Counted from the first letter of the stretch, positions 16,841-26,215 are shown. The stretch: 64,000 bases of DNA from Mycolicibacterium litorale (GCA_002007745.1 CP019882.1:4278001-4342000); one strand, 5' to 3'. The notes: generated by a model not told the origin, from the letters alone. Translations and numbers: made by a program.

Positions 16841-18039
16841 TCACACGTCGGCGGTCACCCGTCGCGGTTCGGCCGACAGCCCGCGCACCGGGCCCGCCGT
16901 GCGGGCCACCAGCGGCGTGCCGGCCGCGATGAGGGCCAGTAGCGCCGCGACGACGACGACCGCGAACGGGCCGTGAGCGTCGGCGACCACGCCGCCGAGC
17001 GCGGTGCCCACCGCACCACCGGCGAGTGCACCGCTGTTGAGCCAGCCGAACGCCTCCGCGGTGGAGTGCTCGTCGGTCTGGTGCGAGACCATCACGTACA
17101 GCGCCGCCAGCGCGGGCGCGAATCCCAGGCCGGAGGCGAACAGCGCAGCCAGCTGCAGGCCGTAGCCGTCCACAAGTCCGAACAGCACCGTGCCGCCGGC
17201 GACGACCGCCATCGCCGCCGCGAGCCCGCGCACACCGAGGTTGCGGTGGCCGAACAGCATGCCGCCGACCAGGGAGCCGAGGCTGGCCACCGCCAGTGCC
17301 ACGCCCGCCGAGAGGTTGTGATTGCCGTAGAGGGCCAGCACACCCACCTCGAGGGCCATGAACGACGCCACCAGCGCAAGGCTGACGACCATCGCGAGGA
17401 TCACCGCAGGGTTGGCCAGTACCCGGCCGAAAGCCGTTGCGCTGCGCGTGATTCGCGGCCGGAAGCTGCGTGCGCTTGTGAGGAACCAGGCCGTGCCCGC
17501 CACCGTGACGGCAGCGGAGAACAGCAGCGGGAGCGCGGTCGAGACCGCCGAGGCGAGGAAGGTGGCCGCGACGGGGCCGATCACCCAGATCAGCTCCTGG
17601 GCGGTGGTGTCCAACGCGAACAGGGCGCGCAGCCCCTCCCCGGCACCATCTGCGGGTACAGCGTGCGGACGGCCGGCAACAGCGGCGGCACCGAGGCGCC
17701 GATGAGGAAGCCCAGGCCCATCAACACCCCGGCCGGGGCGTGGACCATGGCGAGCACCACCATGCTGACGCCGTTGATCAGGGCCGCCGACACCAGCGTG
17801 GTCTTCATCCCGAGTCGCCCCAGCAGGCGCGCGGTCATCGGCATGGCGATCGCTTCGCCGATGCTCGTGCAGGCCACCACGGCTCCGGCGATCGCATAGG
17901 AGCCGGTCCGGGCCTGCACATGCAGCAGGATCGCCAGCGACAGCATGCCCAACGGCAATCGCGCGAACAGTTGCGAGGCGGTCACATTGACCACGCCCGG
18001 CACCCGAACGAGCTCGACGTAGGCGCGCACGGTTATCAC
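16841..18039 (-). CDS. MFS transporter, frame broken by one missing base
   Basis: Major facilitator superfamily exporter with about 12 hydrophobic segments across the two pieces. The first frame runs from GTG 18039 to the sequence TLYPQMVPG and then drifts into GCAPCSRWTPPPRS and stops near 17590; the other frame carries on as LRALFALDTTAQELIWVIGPVAA down to 16841. Adding one G in the G-run at 17638-17641 (minus strand) rejoins them as PGEGLRALFALDTT and gives 399 residues. I think the gene is intact in the organism. It is divergent from a TetR gene with a palindromic operator between, so it is probably controlled by that repressor. Substrate unknown. Confidence 0.8.
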
Positions 18040-18066
18040 TTCCTCACTTCTCGAACATGCACCTCA

Positions 18067-18090
18067 ACTGTACCGTCCGGACGGTACAGT
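18067..18090. promoter_or_regulatory. Perfect 24-bp palindromic operator between MFS and TetR genes
   Basis: The left half ACTGTACCGTCC (18067-18078) is followed with no spacer by its exact reverse complement (18079-18090). It lies 27 bases from the MFS start and 25 bases from the TetR start. Length, symmetry and position are those of a TetR operator that controls both divergent genes. Confidence 0.85.
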
Positions 18091-18115
18091 CCCAAAGCGA
18101 TTTAAACTGGCCGCA

Positions 18116-18667
18116 ATGACGACCTCGCGCGAGCGCATCCTCGACGCCTACGCGGAGGCGCTCGCCGTCGACGGAGAACGCCACGCCACGCTGGAGGCTG
18201 TCGCGGCCCGGGCCGGCGTGTCCAAGGGCGGCCTGCTCTACCACTTCCCCAGCAAGGACCAACTCGCCGACGCCTTGTGCGACCGGCTCGTCGCGCTGGC
18301 CGCCGCGGATGTCGATGCGATGCGCAACGCCGCCGACGGTCCCGCCCGGCATTACATCCGCACGTCGCATTATGGCGACACCCAGCTGGACCGCACCCTG
18401 GTCGCCGTCGCCCGGCTGCAGCAAGCCGGAGACCCGCGGGCGCGTGCCGTCATCGAGGCGATCTCCGACCAGTGGTTGAGCGTGCTGCACGAGGCTCTGG
18501 GCGACCGCGATCTGGCGCGCACGATCAAACTGATCGGCGACGGCCTCTATCACAACGCGCTGCTCAGCGCGCACAGTGGGCAGCACACCCGCACCGAGCT
18601 CGATGAGGGCCTGTTGGCGGTCATCGATCGCCTCATCGGCCAGCGCGTGGACGCACCACAGCCCTGA
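18116..18667 (+). CDS. TetR-family repressor of adjacent MFS exporter
   Basis: 183-residue TetR regulator. The DNA-binding domain is SRERILDAYAEALAVDGERHATLEAVAARAGVSKGGLLYHFPSKDQL in outline (residues 4-50), with the recognition helix SKGGLLYHF typical of drug-efflux repressors such as the QacR/TetR_C_33 type. The C-terminal half is mostly helical and Ala/Leu-rich. Divergent orientation to the MFS gene around the palindrome at 18067-18090 supports ligand-relieved repression of the exporter and of itself. Confidence 0.9.
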   Translation: MTTSRERILDAYAEALAVDGERHATLEAVAARAGVSKGGLLYHFPSKDQLADALCDRLVALAAADVDAMRNAADGPARHYIRTSHYGDTQLDRTLVAVARLQQAGDPRARAVIEAISDQWLSVLHEALGDRDLARTIKLIGDGLYHNALLSAHSGQHTRTELDEGLLAVIDRLIGQRVDAPQP

Positions 18668-18678
18668 CCCGGTCCCGG

Positions 18679-19026
18679 CTAGACGCCTTCGGGAGCCGCC
18701 TGCTCCGGCGGCGCGAAGAACCAGTTGTCCGGGTTCTTCGGCGAGTAGACCACCGGGATGAGCTGACCCATAGTCGGCCAGCTGTTCACGTCGACGGCCA
18801 TCCGCTGGTAGACCACGTGCTCGTTGACCGTGGGACCGCTGATGACACCGCTGATGGTGACGAACTGCTCGCCGGTCACGTCGGGCCGGGGGCTGACCCC
18901 GGTGACCAGAAGCGTGCCGTGGGCCATCTCCCCGCGTGGGCCGCGGCGCATCAGGCGCGGGCCCAGTACGAGAGCCAACGCGCCGACGATCAACAGCAGC
19001 ACCGCGAATTCCCACATGACGCCCAT
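18679..19026 (-). CDS. Small N-terminally anchored membrane protein, unknown function
   Basis: I do not recognise a named family. The preferred start is ATG 19026 (MGVMWEF) or ATG 19017 (MWEF); a longer frame exists but would overlap the divergent hisN start. Residues 4-25 (EFAVLLLIVGALALVLGPRL) form one membrane helix, followed by about 85 residues outside it containing GEQFVTISGVISGPTVNEHVVYQRMAVDV and VVYSPKNPDNWFF. It starts 15 bases from hisN in the opposite direction, so the two probably share a promoter region. About 115 residues. Confidence 0.7.
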   Translation of the reverse strand: MGVMWEFAVLLLIVGALALVLGPRLMRRGPRGEMAHGTLLVTGVSPRPDVTGEQFVTISGVISGPTVNEHVVYQRMAVDVNSWPTMGQLIPVVYSPKNPDNWFFAPPEQAAPEGV

Positions 19027-19041
19027 GGTAGGACTGCTGGC

Positions 19042-19845
19042 ATGACCGGCCACGACGCACAAGCCGATGTGCACGCAGATCTCGCGGTGGCGTTGGAGCT
19101 CGCCGAGCGAGCCGACGCCATCACCCTCGACCGATTCGGCGCGCTGGATCTGCGTGTCGACACCAAGCCCGACCTGACGCCGGTCACCGACGCCGACGAG
19201 GCGGTGGAAGCCGCGCTGCGGGAGATTCTGTCCCGCCGGCGTCCGGCCGACGCGGTGCTCGGTGAGGAGTACGGCGGCACCGCCGTGTTCGCCGGGCGGC
19301 AGTGGGTGATCGACCCGATCGACGGCACCAAGAACTTCGTTCGCGGCGTACCGGTGTGGGCGAGCCTGATCGCACTACTCGAGGACGGGGTGCCGGTGGT
19401 CGGCGTGGTCAGCGCGCCGGCCCTGAACCGCCGGTGGTGGGCCGGCCGCGGCCTCGGCGCATTCGCTGCCGTGGACAACGCCGCGCCGCGCACCCTGTCG
19501 GTGTCGGGCGTGACCGCCCTGGAGTCGGCGAGCCTGTCTTTCTCCAGCCTGTCGGGCTGGGCCGAGCGCGGCCAGCGCGAGCAGTTCATCGACCTGACCG
19601 ACGCAGTGTGGCGGGTTCGAGCCTACGGCGACTTCTTCTCTTACTGCCTGGTCGCCGAGGGAGCCGTCGACATCGCCGCCGAGCCGGAGGTCAAGCTCTG
19701 GGACCTGGCCGCGCTGGACATTCTGGTCCGCGAGGCCGGCGGCGCCTTCACCAGCCTGGACGGCTCGCCGGGGCCGCACGGCGGCGACGCCGTGGCGTCC
19801 AACGGGCTCTTACACGAGGCGGTTCTCGCGCGCTTGCGGGTGTGA
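19042..19845 (+). CDS. hisN: Inositol-monophosphatase-family phosphatase, HisN type
   Basis: Metal-dependent phosphatase of 267 residues. The two family signatures are present: GEEYG and DPIDGTKNFVRGVPVWA (metal site 1), and WDLAALDILVREAGG (metal site 2). In position and sequence it corresponds to M. tuberculosis Rv3137, which I recall being shown to be the histidinol-phosphate phosphatase of histidine synthesis; the HisN role is by that analogy. Start ATG 19042 chosen over upstream in-frame codons, which would run through the divergent neighbour. fadE24 follows 91 bases downstream. Confidence 0.9.
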   Translation: MTGHDAQADVHADLAVALELAERADAITLDRFGALDLRVDTKPDLTPVTDADEAVEAALREILSRRRPADAVLGEEYGGTAVFAGRQWVIDPIDGTKNFVRGVPVWASLIALLEDGVPVVGVVSAPALNRRWWAGRGLGAFAAVDNAAPRTLSVSGVTALESASLSFSSLSGWAERGQREQFIDLTDAVWRVRAYGDFFSYCLVAEGAVDIAAEPEVKLWDLAALDILVREAGGAFTSLDGSPGPHGGDAVASNGLLHEAVLARLRV

Positions 19846-19865
19846 ACTAACTAACAGCCTCGGCG

Positions 19866-19887
19866 TACCTTACTCTGGAGTAAGGTA
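19866..19887. promoter_or_regulatory. Inverted repeat TACCTTACTC-TG-GAGTAAGGTA upstream of fadE24
   Basis: Exact 10-base arms (19866-19875, 19878-19887) around two bases, 49 bases before the fadE24 start codon. This is a strong candidate operator for a fatty-acid-responsive TetR-type regulator controlling fadE24-fadE23. No cognate regulator is adjacent. Confidence 0.75.
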
Positions 19888-19936
19888 GCGGTCAGCGAGT
19901 TCTGATCAGCACCGCCCACCGTCGACGAGGCTGCCA

Positions 19937-21318
19937 ATGACCAACACCCTTCCCTCCACATCCACCAGCCCCCGCGCCAAGGACAGCGCGGTCGGGCAGT
20001 ACCGGCATAAGCGATCGGCCACCGATATCGGCCTGGCGCTGCTCACACCCCTGGTCGGCCAGGAGTTCCTGGACCGCTACGGCCTGCGTGATCCGCTCAA
20101 CCGCGGTCTGAAGTACGGCGTCAAGCAGGTGTTCTCCACTGCGGGCGCGGCGACCCGGCAGTTCAAGAGGGTCCAAGGCCTGAACAAGCCCCCGACACGG
20201 TTACGCCCAAGTGGCGCAGACTATTTCGACCTCACCCCGACGACGACCAGAAGATGATCGTCGAGACGGTCAACGAATTCGCCGAGGAGATCCTGCGACC
20301 GGCCGCCCACGACGCCGACGCCGCCGCGAGCTACCCGGCGGATCTGATCGCCAGGGCAGCCGAACTCGGCATCACCGCGATCAACGTCCCCGAAGATTTC
20401 GACGGTATCGCCGAACACCGCTCCACCGTCACCAACGCGTTGGTCGCCGAGGCGCTGGCCTACGGAGACATGGGCCTGGCGCTGCCCATTCTGGCGCCCG
20501 GCGGGGTCGCTTCGGCCCTGACCCACTGGGGCAGCGCCGATCAGCAGGCCACCTATCTGCACGAGTTCTCCGGCGAGCATGTGCCGCAGGCCTGTCTCAC
20601 GATCGCCGAGCCGCACGCATTGTTCGACCCGACCGCCCTGAAGACCACCGCGGTCCGCACGCCGAGCGGGTACCGCCTCGACGGGGTGAAGTCCTTGGTG
20701 CCGGCCGCGGCCGACGCTGAACTGTTCATCGTGGCGGCGCAACTCAACGGCAAGCCGGCGCTGTTCATCGTGGAGGCCTCCGCCGCGGGGGTCTCGGTGA
20801 CGGCCGATCCCAGCATGGGCATCCGCGCGACGGCCCTCGGCCGGGTGAGCTTGGACAAGGTGGCGGTGCCGCTGTCCGCGCGCCTGGGCGAGGACGGCGC
20901 CACCGACGCGGACTATTCCGAAGCAATTGCGTTGTCGCGCTTGGGCTGGGCCGCACTGGCGGTCGGCACGTCACGCGCGGTGCTGGACTACGTCGTCCCC
21001 TACGTCAAGGAGCGCGAAGCGTTCGGCGAGCCCATCGCCCGCCGGCAAGCCGTCGCGTTCATGTGCGCCAATATCGCCATCGAGCTCGATGGCCTGCGGC
21101 TGATCACGTGGCGGGGCGCCGCTCGCGCAGAGCGCGGGTTGCCGTTCGCCCGCGAGGCGGCGCTGGCCAAGAAGCTGGGCACGGACAAAGGCATGCAGAT
21201 CGGCCTGGACGGTGTGCAGTTGCTCGGCGGCCACGGCTACACCAAAGAGCACCCGGTCGAGCGCTGGTACCGCGATCTGCGGGCCATCGGCGTCGCCGAG
21301 GGTGTTGTCGTCCTGTAA
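19937..21318 (+). CDS. fadE24: Acyl-CoA dehydrogenase FadE24, frame broken by one missing base
   Basis: FAD-dependent acyl-CoA dehydrogenase. The N-terminal part (MTNTLPSTSTSPRAKDSAVGQ to DYFDLTP) is in one frame and ends at a TGA near 20257; the rest (MIVETVNEFAEEILRP to EGVVVL) is in the next frame from 20254. One extra G after CCCCG at 20239 turns TPTTTRR-stop into TPDDDQKMIVETVNEFAEE, which is how I recall the M. tuberculosis protein, and gives 460 residues. C-terminal LLGGHGYTKEHPVERWYRDLR is the acyl-CoA dehydrogenase signature. It heads the fadE24-fadE23 pair, isoniazid-responsive in M. tuberculosis (literature memory), and sits behind the inverted repeat at 19866. Confidence 0.88.
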
Positions 21319-21351
21319 TCGTCCCAGGTCAACGAACGGAAGAATTCTGTC

Positions 21352-22566
21352 ATGGCAATCAATCTCGAAATGCCACGCAAGCTGGAAGCGGTGATCGAGA
21401 AAGCCCACCAGGGCGCCGCGGAGATGCTGCGGCCGATCTCACGCAAGTACGACCTCGCCGAGCACGCCTACCCGGTCGAGCTGGACACCCTGGCCACGTT
21501 GTTCGAGGGCATCTCGGAGGCCAACACCATCTCGTTCGCCGGCGCGGAGGCGTTCCGCGACAGCGACGCGGGACCGAAGGGAAACATCAACGGCGGCAAC
21601 ATGTCCGCATTGCTCAACGCACTCGAGATCTCCTGGGGCGATATCGCGCTGCTGTTGTCGGTGCCTCGCCAGGGCCTGGGCAACGCCGCGATCTCCGGCG
21701 TCGCCACCGACGAACAGCTGGAGCGGCTGGGCAAGAACGTCTGGGCCGCGATGGCGATCACCGAGCCCTCGTTCGGCTCCGATTCGGCCGCCGTGTCCAC
21801 CACAGCGGTGCTCGACGGTGACGAGTACGTGATCAACGGCGAGAAGATCTTCGTCACCGCGGGATCCCGGGCCACCCACATCGTGGTCTGGGCGACCCTG
21901 GACAAGACCAAGGGCCGCGCGGCGATCAAGTCGTTCATCGTGCCGCGCGAGCACCCCGGCGTCACCGTCGAGCGTCTCGAGCACAAACTCGGCATCAAGG
22001 CCTCCGACACCGCGGTGATCCGCTTCGACAATGCCCGCATCCCGAAGGAGAACCTGCTCGGCAGCCCGGAGATCCAGGTGGAGAAGGGTTTTGCCGGGGT
22101 CATGGAGACCTTCGACAACACCCGGCCGATCGTCGCGGCGATGGCGGTCGGGGTGGCCCGTGCCGCACTCGAGGAGTTGCGCGCAATCCTGACCGACGCG
22201 GGGGTGGACATTTCCTACGACAAGCCCGCCCACGCCCAGAGCGCGGCCGCCGCGGAATTCCTCCGCATGGAGGCGGACTGGGAGGCCGGCTATCTGCTGA
22301 CCGTGCGCTCGGCATGGCAGGCGGACAACGCGATCCCCAACTCCAAGGAAGCGTCGATGGGCAAGGCCAAGGCCGCCCGGGTGGCCAGCGACATCACCCT
22401 GAAGGCCGTCGAATTGGCCGGCACGACAGGCTATTCCGAACAGACGCTACTGGAGAAGTGGGCGCGCGACTCGAAGATCCTCGACATCTTCGAAGGCACC
22501 CAGCAGATCCAGCAGCTGGTGGTGGCGCGCCGCCTGCTCGGCATGTCGTCGACCGAACTGAAATAG
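21352..22566 (+). CDS. fadE23: Acyl-CoA dehydrogenase FadE23
   Basis: 404-residue acyl-CoA dehydrogenase-family protein, second of the fadE24-fadE23 pair, starting 33 bases after fadE24. Motifs: AITEPSFGSDSAAVSTTA (FAD/substrate loop), KIFVTAGSRATHIVVWATLD, IRFDNARIPKENLLG, and the C-terminal GTTGYSEQTLLEKWARDSKILDIFEGTQQIQ block. Neighbouring members often work as heteromeric alpha2-beta2 dehydrogenases in mycobacteria, so a FadE24-FadE23 complex is plausible (inference). It converges with the aldo/keto reductase with no gap between stop codons. Confidence 0.93.
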   Translation: MAINLEMPRKLEAVIEKAHQGAAEMLRPISRKYDLAEHAYPVELDTLATLFEGISEANTISFAGAEAFRDSDAGPKGNINGGNMSALLNALEISWGDIALLLSVPRQGLGNAAISGVATDEQLERLGKNVWAAMAITEPSFGSDSAAVSTTAVLDGDEYVINGEKIFVTAGSRATHIVVWATLDKTKGRAAIKSFIVPREHPGVTVERLEHKLGIKASDTAVIRFDNARIPKENLLGSPEIQVEKGFAGVMETFDNTRPIVAAMAVGVARAALEELRAILTDAGVDISYDKPAHAQSAAAAEFLRMEADWEAGYLLTVRSAWQADNAIPNSKEASMGKAKAARVASDITLKAVELAGTTGYSEQTLLEKWARDSKILDIFEGTQQIQQLVVARRLLGMSSTELK

Positions 22567-23418
22567 TCAGGCCACCGCGGTCAACTCGCGCTGAGTCTCC
22601 TCGTCGATCTCGATGTCGGCGACGGCGAGGTTCTCCTCCAGGTGGTTCAGCGACGAGGTCCCCGGGATCAGCAGGACGTTGTCGGCCACGCCCAGCGTCC
22701 ATGCCAACGCGATCTGCGCCGGGGTGTGGCCCAGCCGCTCGGCGGCCCCGGTGACCAGGTGGTGCGTCAGCACCGGATTCACCTCATGGAACGCCGACCC
22801 GAGCGGGAAGAACGGCACGAAGGCGATACCGCGGGCAGTGCATTCGTCGAGCACCGGCTGCGAGGCACGGTCGACGAGATTGAACGGATTCTGCACGCAC
22901 ACGATCTCGGTGAGTTCCAAAGCGTGCAGCAGCTGCTCGTGACTGACGTTGCTCAGCCCGATCCCGGTGATCAGGCCCTCGTCGCGGGCGGTGATCATGG
23001 CGCCGAGCTGGTCGGTGAACAGCGAGTCGGCCTCGTTCTCCATAACCCGGAGGTTGACGGCGGCCAGAGTGTCGACGCCGAGGGTCTGCAGGTTCTCCTC
23101 GATGCCGGCACGCAATTGGTCGGGTTCGTTGTAGGGCAGCCACGCGCCCTGGTCGTCGCGGCGCGCGCCGACCTTACTCACCAGGGCCAGGTTCTCGGGA
23201 TAGGGATGCAACGCCTCGCGGATCAGTTCATTGGCCACGTTGGGCCCGTAGAACTGCGAGGTGTCGATGTGGTCGACGCCGGCGTCGACGGCGCGGCGCA
23301 GCACTGCCAGCGCCTGCTCGCGGTCCCGTGGCGGTCCGAAGACACCGGGGCCGGGAAGCTGCATGGCGCCGAATCCGACACGGTGCACGTCGTAGCCGGC
23401 CAGTGGGAAGCGTTGCAT
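22567..23418 (-). CDS. Aldo/keto reductase
   Basis: 283-residue NADPH-dependent oxidoreductase of the AKR superfamily. The TIM-barrel signatures include GVDHIDTSQFYGPNVANELIREAL (catalytic Asp and Tyr), LVSKVGARRDD (the catalytic Lys position), and the C-terminal cofactor segment LIPGTSSLNHLEENLAV. The usual fourth tetrad residue, His in a xxH motif, appears replaced: the segment reads DTLAAVNLRVMEN where many members have DLYLIHWP-type His, so the active site may be atypical, as in the YghZ/Tas-like subgroup. Divergent from the MarR regulator, which probably represses it. Confidence 0.88.
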   Translation of the reverse strand: MQRFPLAGYDVHRVGFGAMQLPGPGVFGPPRDREQALAVLRRAVDAGVDHIDTSQFYGPNVANELIREALHPYPENLALVSKVGARRDDQGAWLPYNEPDQLRAGIEENLQTLGVDTLAAVNLRVMENEADSLFTDQLGAMITARDEGLITGIGLSNVSHEQLLHALELTEIVCVQNPFNLVDRASQPVLDECTARGIAFVPFFPLGSAFHEVNPVLTHHLVTGAAERLGHTPAQIALAWTLGVADNVLLIPGTSSLNHLEENLAVADIEIDEETQRELTAVA

Positions 23419-23461
23419 GGGATCTCCCGGGAAAATAGGTTGAGGTCGAATAGTTCGATAT

Positions 23462-23473
23462 CAATATATATTG
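23462..23473. promoter_or_regulatory. AT-rich palindrome CAATATATATTG between AKR and MarR genes
   Basis: A perfect 12-base palindrome in an AT-rich island within the 98-base divergent region, 43 bases before the AKR start and 43 before the MarR start. MarR proteins typically bind such short AT-rich palindromes, so this is the likely operator for both genes. Confidence 0.6.
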
Positions 23474-23516
23474 CGGACGCGTAGGCTCCCTGTCAACCCC
23501 AGGGAGGTGAAGCGAG

Positions 23517-23968
23517 ATTTCCAGCTCAGCATCCGGCGCCGACTCCCGTGAACGGGCCGCGCGACTGGCCGATGCGTTCGGACGTGCGAGCAAGACGCTG
23601 GTGCGCGCCCTCGACGAACGACTCGGCGACCACGGAGTGTCTACCCGCGCTCCAAGGTCCTATTCGAAGTCAATCGGTGCGGGCCCGTGCGGCTCACCGA
23701 CCTGGCCAGGACGGTCGGCATCACCCAGGGCACCGCCTCCACCCTGACCGACGCGCTGGTCCGCGAGGGCCTGGTCGAACGGTTCGCCGACGACTCCGAC
23801 CGGCGGGTGACGCTGCTTCAGACCACCCCCACCGGCCGGCGCCAGGCCGACACCTGGGCGGCGGCCTACACCGCGGCTGCCGACGACGTCTTCGCCGCGT
23901 TGTCGGCCAAGGAGCAGCTCCTGCTCACCGACCTCCTGCACCGATTGGCCGATTCGATCGACGACTGA
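23517..23968 (+). CDS. MarR-family regulator, frame broken by one missing base, start unclear
   Basis: Winged-helix MarR protein. The C-terminal two thirds (VRLTDLARTVGITQGTASTLTDALVREGLVER, the wing with DSDRRVTLLQTTPTGRR) is in one frame from about 23645 to 23968. The N-terminal part (ADSRERAARLADAFGRASKTLVRALDERLGDHGVS) is in another. One extra C at 23641 joins them as GVSYPRSKVLFEV, giving about 150 residues. No ATG/GTG/TTG opens the first frame; the best start is ATT at 23517, 9 bases after an excellent AGGGAGG at 23501-23507, or else a further base error hides the real codon. Divergent from the AKR and likely its regulator. Confidence 0.7.
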
Positions 23969-24029
23969 GTCCCCGACCGCCACCCGCCACCATGTCTGTG
24001 CTCCCGTGGCGACGGCTACGGTCTTGGCT

Positions 24030-25027
24030 ATGGAGACTTTCACGGCACTGCTGGCACGTCAGGACGGCGATCAGATCACTTCGGCGATCGAGACCCTCAC
24101 CGCCTCCGATCTGCCGCCGGGCGACGTCACGATCAAGGTGGCGTATTCCAGCGTCAACTACAAAGACGCACTGGCGCTGACCCCCCGGGGTGGCGTCGTG
24201 CGGGAGTACCCGATCGTTCCCGGCATCGACCTCACCGGCGAGGTGGTGGAGTCCCAATCGCCCGAATTCGCGGTCGGTGACCAGGTTTTGGCGCACGGGT
24301 ACGAGATCGGCACGGGGCGGCACGGCGGCTACGCCGAGTATGCCCGGGTACCGGCCGACCAGGTGGTCGCACTCGGGTCGTTGTCGCCCCGTGAGGGCGC
24401 CGCGATCGGAACTGCCGGCTTCACCGCGGCCATGAGCGTCGATGCGCTGATCAAGCACGGCATCTCCCCGAGGACGGCCCGATCGTGGTGACCGGGGCGA
24501 CCGGTGGCGTCGGATCGGTCAGCGTCGACCTGCTCGCGGCGGCGGGTTACCAGGTGGTGGCGTCCACCGGGAAGGCCGCGGCTGCCGAGCAGCTCAAGGC
24601 ACTCGGTGCCGCCGACGTGATCGGCCGGTTGCCCGAGGATCCCGAGGCCAAGCCGCGCGCGCTGGGGAAGGCCCGCTGGGCAGCAGCGATCGACTGCGTC
24701 GGAGGGGCGACCCTGGCCGACGTGATCAGCACCCTGAAGTACGGCGGGGCCGTCGCGGCCAGCGGCCTGACCGGTGGCCCGGCGCTGAACACCACCGTGA
24801 TGCCCTTCATCCTGCGCGGTGTCTCGCTGCTGGGCATGGACTCGGTCCAGATGCCGATCGGCCCCCGTCGTGCCCTGTGGGAGCGCCTGGGCGCCGATCT
24901 GAAACCGCGCCACCTCGACGACCTCACCCACGACGTGGACATCCAGGACGTCGTCGCCGTCATCGACCAGGTTCGGGCCGGGAAGTACTCCGGCCGGGCC
25001 GTGGTGCGGGTCGCCGGCGGGTTCTGA
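24030..25027 (+). CDS. AcuI/YhdH-type quinone oxidoreductase (acrylyl-CoA reductase family), one base missing
   Basis: Zinc-independent medium-chain dehydrogenase/reductase. Family members reduce acrylyl-CoA with NADPH. The first frame covers METFTALLARQDGD to LIKHGISPRTARSW and ends near 24491; the second carries VTGATGGVGSVSVDLLAAAGYQVVASTGK (cofactor motif) to RAVVRVAGGF at 25027. One extra G at 24470 rejoins them as ISPEDGPIVVTGATGGVG and gives 332 residues, the family norm. YSSVNYKDALALT and HGYEIGTGRHGGYAEYARVPA are YhdH-subfamily motifs. It stands where M. tuberculosis has fadB4, but sequence motifs favour AcuI/YhdH. It is 61 bases after marR and may be co-transcribed. Confidence 0.82.
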
Positions 25028-25042
25028 CCCCCACGACGACGA

Positions 25043-25078
25043 AAGCGGGCCGCCGGCATGAACACCGGCGGCCCGCTT
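25043..25078. terminator. Bidirectional terminator hairpin
   Basis: A perfect 14-base stem (AAGCGGGCCGCCGG at 25043-25056 and its complement at 25065-25078) with an 8-base loop lies between two convergent genes. The AA/TT at the base of the stem gives short tails in both directions. Very stable, no long U-run. Confidence 0.85.
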
Positions 25079-25093
25079 CGTTGAGCAGCTACG

Positions 25094-26089
25094 TCAGGCT
25101 TGCGGCGTAGCGCCCAGGTGGCTGATCAGGTCGGGCTTCATGGCCTGCAGCTCGCGACCCCAGTAGGCCCAGTTGTGGGTGCCGTTGTCGGGGAAGTTGA
25201 ACACACCGTTCTTGCCGCCCGCGGCGAGGTAGTTGTCGCGGAAGGTGATGTTGGTCCGGATGGTCAGACTTTCCAGGAAGGTCGCCGGCAGGTCGCCGCC
25301 GCCCAGCTCGTCGGGCGTGCCGTTGCCGCAGTAGACCCAGATGCGGGTGCCGTTGGCGACGATGGTCGGGATCTGCACCATCGGGTCGTTGCGCTTCCAG
25401 CCGCTGTTCGGGTCCTGCGTCGGGCCCCACATGTCGTTGGCTTTGAAGCCGCCGGCATCACCCATCGAGATGTTGATCAGGAACGGCCAGGAACCTTCGG
25501 AGGGGTTCAGGAAGCCGGACAGCGAGGCAGCGTAAATGAACTGCTCGGGGTGGTACACCGACAGGATCAGCGATGCCGAGCCGGCCATCGAGAGGCCGAC
25601 GGCAGCGCTGCCGGTGGGCTTGACGTCCCGGTTGGCAGCCAGCCACTGCGGCAGCTCCTGGGTGAGGAACGTCTCCCACTTATAGGTCTGGCAACCGGTC
25701 TTGCTGCAGGCCGGCGAATACCAGTCGGCGTAGAAGCTGGACTGCCCACCGACGGGCATGACGATCGACAGACCGGACTGGTAGTACCACTCGAACGCCT
25801 GGGTGTTGATGTCCCAGCCGTTGAAGTCATCCTGGGCGCGCAGACCGTCCAGCAGGTACACCGCCGGAGAGTTGGGGCCGCCGCTCTGGAACTGGATCTT
25901 GATGTCGTGGCCCATCGAAGGTGACGGCACCATCAGGTATTCGACCGGCAGGCCGGGGCGCGAGAACGCCCCCGCCGTTGCCGATCCGCCCACCAGGCCG
26001 ATCAGGCCGGGCAGCGCCGCCACCATGGTTGCGACGATCGCGAATCGGCGCGGCCAGCCGCGCACCTTGTCGAACATGGACTTCACCAA
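25094..26089 (-). CDS. Antigen 85-family mycolyltransferase
   Basis: Secreted diacylglycerol acyltransferase/mycolyltransferase that moves mycolic acids between trehalose monomycolate and arabinogalactan or a second trehalose mycolate. 331 residues with an N-terminal signal segment (FAIVATMVAALPGLIGLVGGSATAGA) before the mature start FSRPGLPVEYLMVPSPSMG. The nucleophile is in GLSMAGSASL, the fibronectin-binding-type region PVGGQSSFYADWYSPACSKTGCQTYKWETFLT is present with its two Cys, and the catalytic His is in DNGTHNWAYW. Which paralogue (fbpA, B or C) cannot be fixed, so no symbol is given. Divergent from the catabolic operon at 26277. Confidence 0.94.
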   Translation of the reverse strand: MVKSMFDKVRGWPRRFAIVATMVAALPGLIGLVGGSATAGAFSRPGLPVEYLMVPSPSMGHDIKIQFQSGGPNSPAVYLLDGLRAQDDFNGWDINTQAFEWYYQSGLSIVMPVGGQSSFYADWYSPACSKTGCQTYKWETFLTQELPQWLAANRDVKPTGSAAVGLSMAGSASLILSVYHPEQFIYAASLSGFLNPSEGSWPFLINISMGDAGGFKANDMWGPTQDPNSGWKRNDPMVQIPTIVANGTRIWVYCGNGTPDELGGGDLPATFLESLTIRTNITFRDNYLAAGGKNGVFNFPDNGTHNWAYWGRELQAMKPDLISHLGATPQA

Positions 26090-26215
26090 TCCACCCCAGC
26101 TTTCTATGACCCCGGTTCACGGATTTCAGAGTCGAGTAAAACACGTCGTCTCGGAGCATTGAAAGTCCGCTACGTTACACGGTCGTCGTTCGGCTCTTGT
26201 CTGCGTAGTAAACAA

